Positions 11,801 to 23,800 of a stretch of 64,000 bases of DNA are shown one piece after another (the first letter of the stretch is position 1; each line of letters begins with the position of its first letter). Position numbers and translations under genes: made by a program. The DNA is from Rhynchonema sp. JSB1_4. Its lineage: Eukaryota; Nematoda; Chromadorea; Monhysterida; Xyalidae. The notes under the pieces are model-generated. The model searched no databases. It was not told where the DNA came from and was given only the letters and a program-made list of their open reading frames with translations. The DNA is taken from positions 124,001 through 188,000 of the forward strand of contig JASAMV010005140.1 in the NCBI GenBank assembly GCA_030248065.1. Direction: 5' to 3'.

Positions 11801-14800
11801 ATCTTTAACGTATAGCCACTCGTCACGAGCGAGCAAATGTTTTCTTTTCGAAAAAAGAACTGTGATGGATTACGCTTAGGTCATGGTCATGCTTTTTCAT
11901 CTTGTATGGTACACCTGTACCACCCCAGGGATCGTAATGCATCTCATGTTACCCACACACCGACTAATAATACCGAACTAATAAGCTTCCGCTGGCGCGC
12001 CAAAACCAAAGTACCAGTTTCCTGTAGCGATGACAAGTTAACTGTGCCCGGGCATGCGCTGAGCGTGCCAAGAGTTCTTCTGAATGGAAAACTTCTTGCC
12101 ATGTGATGGCATTGGGAACTTTGCAAGTGTACACCTTTTACCACCACAGTGCAATAAACAATAGGTTGCCAGAAGGCCAAGGCTCCAGGCAGGTTTCCGT
12201 ACAAAATGTTTGTAGCACCTTATAGTGCAACCATAAAGTATAGCCGCCTATTTACGACTTAGGCCAGTTAACTGTCGTACCCACGGAAAGCATAGTAACT
12301 TGTTGTGGGAGTTTGTAAGGGAATCTGTGAAGCATGCAATGCACCACAGGCGCAATGACACACAGACAACCTAATAAGCAGAAAGAGGCTAGCGAGCCGG
12401 CCGAACCCACAGGCTTTGAAGGAACGTTGAAAGGAGTAAAACAAGCCACAGTTCAAGCATGGGTTCAACTAGACGTTAGCCAAATTAACTAAATCATGAA
12501 AAGATGCGACAAGAATTGAATGAGTTATGCGACCGAGATGTGCTTCGAGATCAAGCCACAAAAAGTATCCCACAGGCTCGTTGTGTTATCGTGTGCACCC
12601 TGACTATCAAGGTGACCCATGGCCAAAAAACGTCGCAGAAAGCCAAAGAATGGACCATGGTGGTGGCGAACTTCAAGAATAGTAAATTCAGCTACGTAGC
12701 TGCTTAGCGGAGCTAAAAGAAGCGGAATAAGCAAGTATACAGATGCGAGGGGACAGAGACTGGCTGACTCAAGAAGAAGACGCTTTACGCGCTCTGGTGC
12801 GCATACCGCTTGTCTTTTAGGGGGTTCGCCTGAACTCCGAGTGTGGGTTCTGGAACCGATCTAGCACCGCTTGATGAACCACGGTGCACGAACACAAATG
12901 AAAGAGTTCTACTTAGCGCTCGCAAGTGTACGTACACGCTCATGTGCACTCGGGTGCGCGCGCCAGCGAGCGCATTTTAGTTGCTGCTTCTGCTCTGGTC
13001 AGTCACACACAACAACCACATATAAGTAGTGCATGAATAGTAGGCTCGCTCGACTGACACACGAATGCAGTATACACTTTTCGCTGCTGTACTTTGGAAG
13101 CGGCGGTGACACACAAACGTACGAATAGAGGACACAAAACAAGTTTATGTATGTGAGACCATTTATGCTTCGTACCGGCTTCTCCGCATTGCGGCCAAGA
13201 TCCTCTTCCCGCATTTTTTGAGCTCCTCAAATGTTTGGAACCGGGAAAGAACCACTTGGAGCTTGCAGTTGCAGCCAGGACTTGCATACCAGAAAACAAC
13301 AAGCGCAACGGACACACACATGTGCGCGCAGTGGCATAGATAATGCGCGCGGCACAGTAGCCGAAAATACTTTTTCAAAACGACGCTCCGTGGTGACACA
13401 GAGACGGACATGTGCATATTTTTGGTAGCTCGGGGTGAGGGGCTCTGTTTGAGTTTTGGATATTCGTCGTAATAGATGAGGTGCTAGTGTATGTGTACAT
13501 GCGACACTGGGAGAAAATGGGTGGGTATAGTGGTTGTGTGCTTGCGTCTGTTCTAAACCAAGCGCAATGGAAAAAAAGGTATCATGGTGAGTAAAAAAGA
13601 AAGGCAAAACTTGAGCGGCGCGGCGGGCGCGCAAATGAGCGTGTGCATGTGCACTGGTGCGTGCGTATCAAATACGATGGGCTGTTGATATTACGAGTTG
13701 CAAGTTCACGCTCCAGCGATACGGTTGCTACAATCGCAAACTCGGCATGTTTCACTCGGGTAGGAATGTAACAACGGACACTCTCGATGTGGTCATTTTG
13801 ACTTTATTTTCCAAAACCGTTTGAACCGGCTTGTATGCACTCTAAAACGTCTGCAACGTGGTGTGATTAAGCATGTGGGACACTTGGCTGACACTTTGGT
13901 AGTTGTACGGTAACATGCATGTCCGGGAACAGGATCAATAGAATAAGCCACACGCGCACGTGTATGTATGTGTTTAGCGGTGCAATGTTAATCATGTTTG
14001 TGTTTGTACATGTTGCTTGTTTCAGGTTACTCCAGTGAGATGTAGGACACAAATCGGCAGTAAATGCACGAAAGCGGACCTACACAAGGCTTGGTCCAAT
14101 TGCATGTGCTGCGGTGTAATTTTTAGTTGCATATTGCAAACCGTGAGGTTGCAACCTACATACATACCCCCATACCGTGGTGCCATGTTAGTGCCAACGT
14201 TTGTTTTGTGGCTCACACCCTGCCGGCCATCATGTATAATAATGGTCGCAACCAAGAGCGTATAATTGGAGAGTAGTCGGACCAGGCAAACCAGCAACAA
14301 GTAACCAGAGGTTCCGATACCATCTCCTTTAACAATGCTTATTTTGAATTAGTGCGTGAGCTTAATGATAAACTGAACGCACGTGTGACGCACGTAGATA
14401 CACTTGAGTGAGTCATGGGTTACGCGTGTTCTCCCGTGTCAACCATTTTTTTATGCGAAAAGGGATTCACAAAAAAATCTATCTATAATTTACAGTACCA
14501 ACTGCTTCACGCTGTTCGCTCGATAATTCAATGGAATTTGGTACACCACTGTGCTTCATGAAAGCAAACTAATGGGATCCTTTCACATTCTGAAATTTCA
14601 TCTTGGCAAACACTGCATCATCGTCATGTCATCAATTTATAAATCATTAATTTAACGGATAATATCATCTGATACCTTGATTCCGAATATATACAACACT
14701 GTGACTTGCAAGCACACTTTGCCTGTTACTTTGACCGCTCCATCTCATTTTCCTGTTCCAACCAAAGGGTCAAGATCAACTGCGTGTTGCCTATGTGAAT

Positions 14801-17800
14801 GCTTTTCCGTCCCCTTGTCTGCCTTTGCTACGTTCTTTCAAGCAATCACGTCATTCTTGTTATCGAACCAAACAGCCGCCTCCGCAATTAGCTTTTTTCT
14901 CAACGCAGATTATTTTTCCTGTTTAAGATGTCTTGTAAACATTCCAATGCAAGTTCGAACAACATATCCTTTGGGCGTTTTCCTGTTTTGCTTCTGAAAG
15001 GTCCACATTTTACATAAAAAAGAAAAAGAGCCCGAGAAAATTGGCTGTCAAGTGAACTTGCGCTATCTGTTCGAGAGGCATTGCGGGACAGACGGCTTGT
15101 CATGGGGCCAGAAGGAACAGATCGGTACCAACTGGGAATAGATTTTCGGGAAATGCGAACAACGAATTTCATCAATGTGCAACGTACCTAATATTGTGAA
15201 CCAAAATTGAACTCCATGAAAAGGACGCCCCCGTGACTGTTTCGGGGATCTGGTTTGGCACAGTGCAAATGCCCAAAACTCACAGTGTACGACCTTTGTA
15301 CAACGTATAGGTACATATTGTACATACCCCACCAATGATGTGGATAGCAACAAAACAAAATCTCGAGCAAGAACACAAAAACGCTTATTCGCACGCATTT
15401 CACAGCTGGCACCCTATTTTGATGAAAAAATGAACCCTATGCAGATACCAAAAACGTTATGACTACCTACAGTACCAGCTGCAATTTTTGGCTGATTGAG
15501 GCCTGCGCCTGCAGAGCCTGCAGCGCCTGCAGGCTCACGAGCCTGCGCAGGCTCAATACAAATGACAGCAGCCTGCAGAGCCTGCAGGCTCGGCGCAGGC
15601 TTCGCAGGCCCAGTGTATAAGCGGTCGCAGGCGCAGGCTCATGAGCCTGCAGCCCCTGCAGGCTCTGCAGGCTCGGCGGGTGCCCGCTCCTTTTTTTTTT
15701 TTTTTTTTTTTTTCTTTTTCTTTTTTTTTACCCTTTTTACCACCTTCCCCCCAAAAAAACCAAACCCAAAAAAAAAAACAAAAAACCCCAGCCCCCCTTT
15801 TCCCTTTCCCCTTTACAAATTCCCCTCTTCCTCTTTTTTCCCTTTACCCCAAAAAACAAAAACAAAAACACCAACACAAAAACACCCCCACAAACACCCA
15901 TACCCATACCCCCAAACCCCCACACACCCCCCCCCCCCCCAACAAACCCACACCACAACAAACACAAAAACAAGCACCCCCCCTCCCCCCCCCCCCCCCC
16001 CGCACCCCCGCTGCAGGCGCATGAGCCTGCGCCTGCGGCCGCGTATACACTGGGCCTGCGGAGCCTGCGCCGAGCCTGCAGGCTCTGCAGGCTGCTTCTT
16101 TTGATGAGCCCCACCCAGCACAAATTCACTACCTAGGTAAAGCCTGTTGTTATGTACCCCGGACCCGGAGTGTATGAGCGATGTCGATGAGAAGCAATGC
16201 TCAGCAGACTCAATGCCATTATTTATAAGCTGGCGCCACGCACGAATGACAAACGATGATGTTTGATAAATAATGTACTCGAAGAGGGTGGCAGGTTAAA
16301 ACAAAATTGTGCTGCCGGACCGCACCTTGGAACAACCACTACAATTACCACTCATCCAAACAGTACACACCAAATTGCATTTTGAGCGAACATCCGCGAC
16401 TTGTTTTTTGCACGTGCGCTGTTCTAATGTTAGAACGCACCGTATGCAGACATCGTATGTAATTAGCTACAAATTACTTAAGATCTAGATGAAATCTATC
16501 GCACATTGCCCATGAAAGCCAACGAATCAGGCTTTGTTGTTTTGGACATTATTGAATAATAGCATTAGCCGATCATCAAATCATCAAGTTAAGCCAATCA
16601 ATTCGTTTTTTTATTTGTTCATGTTCTGCATGTGTATGAAAGTACAACGGGAACCAAAAGTCAGGCCAAAATGTCCAAGCAAATGATTATACTTTTCAGA
16701 GCTGTAAATATTGTACTCGCTCCATCCATCGCACAATCACCACTCACATGCAAGTACATTGCATCGAAAACTCTGGTACTCCAAATGAATTGCGGCATAT
16801 ACACTGTGCACTGTAACCACTCGCAGCAATTAGCAATTGCAGTTCATTAGGTACATACCTAAGTTTGTATTTAAGTGCTGCAGTCCACCCTCTTTATGGT
16901 GACACAACTGGCCGTTTTTCTATTGTGACGAAGCATATTCACGCTTTTGTTATTATTATACATGCAGCATGGACCAATACACACACACATACATGGGGAC
17001 TGATTTGGATCTGGAGACCAGAAAAAATAGTTAAAAAAGAATGACTTGAATTTAGTTGAGAAGAGGGTAACTGTACAAAGTGGGTTGAGCCGGTAACGAA
17101 CCAGGTATGACCGCTGGTGGGTCAGCGGTGTCATAGTTGTCCACGTAGGCACTGGTGCCGATCGGCGCTGGGGCATGGGTCAACGTCGGACTCAGACCGA
17201 ACTCGGGTGCTGAGATTGCACCATCCGATTCGTGACCAGGATCCGTGACGTCATGTCTGAAATGCATGATCATGGTGGTGCTGCTAAGACAGTCACACAG
17301 AACGCAGAATGTGACCAGGAGTCCATGGTATTGATACTATACTCAAGCATCAGCTGGTCAGATCAGCACTGCAGAAATGCACCGGCAGAGCGCGAAACGT
17401 CAAACTGCACATACGTATGGCTATGATTAAAGCAAATACCAAAAAAAAAAAAACCTCCCAAAACCCCAAAAAAAACCAAAAAAAAACAAAAAAAAACCGA
17501 AAAAAAAGCACAACCCCCCCACCAAAAAAAAACACCAAAACCCCAAAACAACTCGTTCTTTCTGTTCCGCGGTAAAGTGCCCTGTAGAGTGACCGGTGCT
17601 AGAGATCAGATGACCCGGGTTCGCACATGTGTTTCGTGCTACAAACGTCAAAAACAAGTTGTAACCAGTTGAACTGCAGTAGTGTGTCTAACAAGGATCA
17701 ACAACAAACAATCAGCATGGTACAGGTCAGATAACTTTTCATAAACTGACACATGGGTTCTCAGCGACCGAAGTATAAATTGCACAAAGCCTTGGAGGTT

Positions 17801-20800
17801 TATATGGGTTTTGTTCCTGTTTTTTTTGAGAATTCAAACTTAAAAAAGATTCATTTGCGCTACCTGAATTTGACAGTGCGCTGTCCGCCATGTATTCGAC
17901 GTCTGGGCAGCGAATTAGATTTATGCGAGTAGTGGGTGTCGCCACCACCGGCAAGCGTGTAGTTCTGTGCGAGACTGGAGCTCGCGGGTTGCACCGGTTT
18001 GCGTAAGGCTGGTTTGGGGGGCACCGTAGGGGGACCGCCAGGTCGAAAACCACCAGCGACCCCTGAATCGAACCCCATGGGCCTCGGCAATGTTCGAAAG
18101 GATTGGTGATAGTCGGCCATTGAATCGCTGGCCACCGACCGAGGGGAGAACACGTCACCGCCCACAACACCACCGGCCAGTAGATGCCTGCAAAATCAGG
18201 GCATGATCACATCGCAGTTTCACTCACTGTCACGTGGAGATGGTCTTACAATAACTTCGTCTGATGCTTCATGCCACTGTTTAAAGAAATTTTGCAAACC
18301 AAAACTCTACAACATGTCCCAAATAATAAACTCTGAGCTGAGCTGTTCAGCAAGAAGAGAGCTGCATTGCAACCATAACAAAATCATCAAACTCGGTGAC
18401 ACGATAGGATCTGATCTGCCCTTTCTGGTCAACGACATGGTGAGGTGTGCTGATGTCACAAATCTCGGACCAGCGTAAAAAGTGGTCCGATCCATAAATG
18501 TGCACGAGTCATCGAAGTCGATGCCGATCTGTTCACAGACCACAATCAGCCTCACCTGGGTAACGTGGACGCGATCGAGAACTGCGGATTGTCGGCGCCC
18601 CTGGCCGATTCAGTTCGCCTGATGTTGGAAGGCGGATACATAGTCCGATCATCAACGCGTACCGTCTGTCCTCGCGAGTCAATAATCCTCGGATTGTGCA
18701 GCTGTGACTGTCTGGGACTGGCCAGCCAGGTCGTCGTCTGAGACGGGTTATTCGATGAATAGGAGGTCGACGGTCCGTTCGTTAGTATTGATGTTGTTGC
18801 TTGACTCGTGTTGTTTAACTGTTGTTGTTGCTGTTGTTGTAATTCTTCCAATTGTTGTCGAGCTTTGATGCCCAACGAAGTTCGAGCTGTCGGTGTCGGT
18901 TGACCCGGCGGCTGACCGTCGTCGGTGTTAATTGTTTCACAACTTGCTTCCCTGAAAAAAATCAGGAAGCGTAACAAAAAATGAAAATAATCGGTTTGGC
19001 GCACAAACCACCACGACGACTAGTAATAAAGGATAAAAATGAATAAAAAATAAACAATTTGTTCCACAGCCACCTTGAAAGAGCGGGCGTAGCATTTGTA
19101 CTTGGTTGTTTCTTGACAATCACAACGGGCTTGATCTGTTGAGCATGTGGATCTACCGACTGCAGTTCGCCGCCTGGACCAATTGTGAGCCAGGCTGGCT
19201 GACGACGATTGCGCACGAAACGAAGACGAAGCACCTGTATGCACAATTAGACTTAAAAACCAGGGCTTTTAAAGTTTGGGTTTAACTGACTCCCGAGAAC
19301 TTGAAATCAAGCAGTACTGCTGCTTATTTATTGTTCTAATCACGCTTGCTAGAGATGGTCATCTCGCCGCGTTCGTTTCCATTAGACAAGGTTGCGGCTT
19401 CAAAGACCTGGACCACAGCCAGAGCTTAACACATTAGCTAGCCTCAGGCTTACATTTGCTTAATCGTGGTCCTAAGCCTAAACGGAAGTGGAAAAGGGTC
19501 CAAAAGTACGCGCGGTTGTTGGTCCAAACACAAGAGAGTCAATGTAGCATTGAACAATAGCAACTCCTGAAGGAAGGAAAGAAAGAGGGCAGAAAGGAAA
19601 TTAAACAAAATTTAGCGAACGCACCAATCTCCTGGGAATGGACATGATAACGACGACATCGTCAATGGACATGTGTGAAACATCAACATTGTTGACCGTC
19701 AGTATTTCGTCGCCGGGCAGAATGACGTCACCACAGCGCGCCAACTCACTTTGGTCGCCGAAACGGGACACAAAAACGCCTGAAACATCAAGTGAGAAAT
19801 TTAGAGCATTGTTGTCCTGCATATGAAAGATAGGGGCGTGAAACATCAATAAACCGTCACTGCGTGTAACGCCGTTTCCTTCACGTAGGAACAATCCGAG
19901 CGATTGACCGGGACGTTTGATAATCTCAACAGTTTGACACACCAAAATTTCGGGCGTACCGTCAGGCAGATCTTGGCGGTATTCGAGTCTGCAGCAAAGA
20001 TTGAGAATCAGCAAAGTTAAAGACAAATAGTTCAGAACATGCTAACTTTTCGATAATCCGCGCCGATAGGCCCTGCAGTCCACCGCTTGTTAACGTTGAG
20101 GGCTGCTGGTCAACTTCTCTGATCTTCTGGTAGACCTCCTGCGATAGACCGGCTGGACCTGCACCTGCATGTATGAATGACAAATTGAGTTATTGTCACT
20201 GGGCGGTGCCACCCCACCAGCATACTGCTAAACCACTGCGCCACGCACCTGCCGGTTTGTGATTGAGCTGCAAATGATGTTGAGGTTGCTGATGGGGTGG
20301 TACGTTTGGTTGAACGTGGTTGTGCTGTGCGTAGGGGATGGGCGATTGATTGGCCTGCTGTTGGGGGTATTGCTGATACTGATTGGCATTGGCTTGTAAT
20401 TGTTGTTGTTGTGGTTGTTGGTGTTGGTAGTGTTGGTGTTGGTTTTGTTGATGGTACTGTTGGGAGGTTGAAGGACCGGTCAGGTGAGCATCTGGAATTA
20501 AAAATAACACAATTAACCAAATGTTTCATTTGTATTTCATCCTATTCGAATATAAATGTGCACGAGTGTAGATATTGCTTTGTGCTAACCTTGGTGTGTC
20601 TTGTGTTGTGTCTGTTGACTCCATGGCATTGTAGTGTGTGCTTGTGTGGCTCGCAGTCCGTCAAACTCGCGGCCAGATGAGCCGCTGGGCGAACCCTGAA
20701 AATTCAGGCAACTGTTGCAATATTATATTAAAAGTGTCTATTTTAGTTGGACTAATAATGAAAAATAGGAGGAAAGTTGGTAATATCATAAAATTATTCA

Positions 20801-23800
20801 GAAGGATTAAGCGAGCACGCAAACCAAACGTATCCTTAATCAGACACAAACCACAAAACAATTATGTACGCTATTACGATCCATATCGTTGGACCATCAA
20901 CATTTAGAGCGCACTATAGAATTACGATGTACACAAAGTGCATAGTAAGAAGTGCCGTTTAAATTCGTCAATGACTCGGCGATTACAACTTTTATGGGGC
21001 GACTAAATGGGTCATATAAGACGACAGTTTGAGTGTGACGCAGCGCAAAAATATGCAGCTATGTATAAGAAGGGGGAATTTAAGCCGAAAGAGCGGATCA
21101 AGAGCGTTGAGCAGGGAACGGCTGGTAGCGGCAAAAGGCGCTGAAGCAGAAACGCAAATGCAGCACGCGCGCGTGCCTTTGGCCTTTTCTGGTAAAGCAA
21201 AAGCACAAAGGCGGATAAGATAAGGCTACGGGCTGCTGGGTATTGGGAGCGAAAGAAAGGAAAAGGAAACGCTCCTGTGGCCTCAGTTGGGAAAGATAGA
21301 GACAGGCATACAAATAACAGTCCATGTTGGTATTTTCGGGCTTGAGCTTTGGCACGCGTGCGCAATTTTTGGACGGCTCGCTCAAACCCCAAACCAGCAA
21401 ATAAGGGAACTGCCAATGTTGTATATATATTTCGTTACGTCGAATAGTTAGTCTGTAAGAGTGTATGTAGCACCACTGTCTTCGCTGGTGCATGCTGGTA
21501 TTTCAAGCAATGACCCACGTACATACAGTATATGTATGCGTATCTGCAGCCACTGCGGCACCAGTTTTGCTGCATTTCAAATGCACCAGAGTGGAGAGAG
21601 AGGGCAGTGAAAGCTAAGCAGCAGCGCACGCGCGGTAGCCACTGAGCCCAACGGCAAAAACCACACATAACAGCTTATGCAGCAGGCAGTGAAGAGGAGC
21701 ATATCTTTCAAGGGTGCATGCACGCATGGTACGTAATGTGGGTAACATTTGCTTGCCTGGTTATAGCTGGCGCCTGTGTCGCGCGATGGCTTCGGCTTAA
21801 CACATGTTAACAGATATGAGCCCGCAATGCATGTCAATTGTTTGCATGTGCGGCGGGATGACTAATAATGTATGGCGTTCTACTGTCGGCAGCAGTAACA
21901 TATACATACACACATAGGTAGCGGCGCGTCCGTTTTGAGCACGTGCACACACACACACACGCAGGCTTGAAGCCCGCCAAAAAGGTCCTTCTGGATGCAA
22001 GCACGCATAGCGTGTCGATCGATAACATGCATAGCCACGTACCCGGGGTTCGCTATCTGCACACATACATAGCGGTCTATGCGGTCGTCGCCGTATGTGT
22101 ACAAACGAACGAACGAACTAGTTAAGAACGCACTGATGGATAGACACCCAGCGCTTACTATGTACATGTGTGTGGCACCAAGGAACGGTCAGTTTTGCAC
22201 AGGCGTTCTGTGGCGGAAGATGGGACCGGACTGAGACCTTGATTTGGCAAGGAAACAAGTTATAACGTGAATAAATACGCACCATCCAGAAACCCAAAAT
22301 TTAAATCGTGCGGTATGTTCCTCCAATCTTAATCTCTGGGCGGGCGGAGAAGCGCTCATTTGAGAGTGACCATGCGGCAGTTTTGTGGTGACAAATGACT
22401 GAGGGCACACCAATGTGACGCATCACGCACCACTCATTCCGTGACCACTGACGCGCAGCGCCAAGTGGATCCGATTCGTGTTCGAGGGTTACAAGGATAG
22501 ACCACGTATAAAGTGTGACCCTAACCTCATTCATATCTGCAGCTGCTTTTGGCCAAAGCCATAGCCAACCCATACGCGAGCGCATTAGGGCGACTATTGT
22601 GCATGGGATTTTTAATAAACACTGATTTTGACATTTTTGAAGGGCATGAAAATCTGGAGCCGAAAACGTGAGAGAGCGAGTGGTGCGGCCAGACTATGCG
22701 GCCGACTACAGAACATACAAAATCGGAAAATCGCCATCGGCGGGAAGTTTGGCGCGAACTCAAAAAAGCAGCAGTCAGTGCACAATTCTTAGGTACATCT
22801 CATAATCAGAAGATCTTATTTGAATAAAGACAACTCAACAGGCACGTTTGCAGCATAATCCTGAGGCTGCATATATGAGATCAGGTATTAACTTACAAAG
22901 GAAGGACGGAAGAGCGAAGAAAACAACCGAGATATATACCCGGAATATGGCACAAGTCGAAAACAGTAATTTCAAAAAAAACGCCAGAATACGCCCCTAA
23001 ATGTACCAGCTCTGCTGTGAGAATGGAAAACAATGTTGTCTGATTACTGTGTTTTTTGAATTGCCAGGTTTGAGTGACTTTGTAGGGAACGAATTTGACC
23101 ATGGCCGCGTAAGCTAATCAACTCGTACTGCAAGGCTCACGTGTCTGGACGACGTCTGGATTCTTGGCTATGAAGAACAAGTATGCACCATGCTTTGTTT
23201 CTTATATTTGTAAGTGGAGTGGGGTTGGTACCGTACAAACATGCATCCCAAACATAGTACCTTTAACTAAAGACTTTTTACGGTAAAAGCCTGTGGTGCC
23301 CCACGATTGAGCTTTGTCACAATTCCATGGGTTTGGGCACCAAGAGTGCTACAGTTTCAAAATTTACTTTCTTTGACCCGGAGCTCAACTCCCACAAGGA
23401 TTAGCATGTTCAACTGGAGTTTGACTCTCGTGCTGCTGTTTGAATGTATCCCCGGTCACCAAGATGGGACACTGTATTGAAGACAACATAGCGCGTTTTG
23501 TTTGTGCGTCAGCTCAAAGTTATGTGCGTGCGTTACCGAAGACGATGTTGACATCCAAACTCAGCAACGTATATCGTAGATTGACGTTTTTGACAGCAAA
23601 AACGTCTTACAGACGTCTCCGGTTGGTACGCACGTTTATCCACTCCAACAAAAAACAACTGCACGGGATGTTTATGAGATATGTGGCCTCTGCGCGGTCA
23701 AACAAAAGTCGTACGGCCAATGAAAAGGGCTAAATTTAACAAATTTCCACACGCTCAACCGAGCAAGATGTAAGATGCATGCTGCAGGCACATGCATTGC

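Noticed and set aside
11837..12106. Open frames in the 5.7-kb syd-1 intron
   Set aside because: Short, no protein-like pattern, no matching splice phases.
15496..16104. A 202-codon plus-strand open frame
   Set aside because: It is a translation of the GC palindrome and homopolymer core (long Phe, Pro, Thr and Lys runs), not protein.
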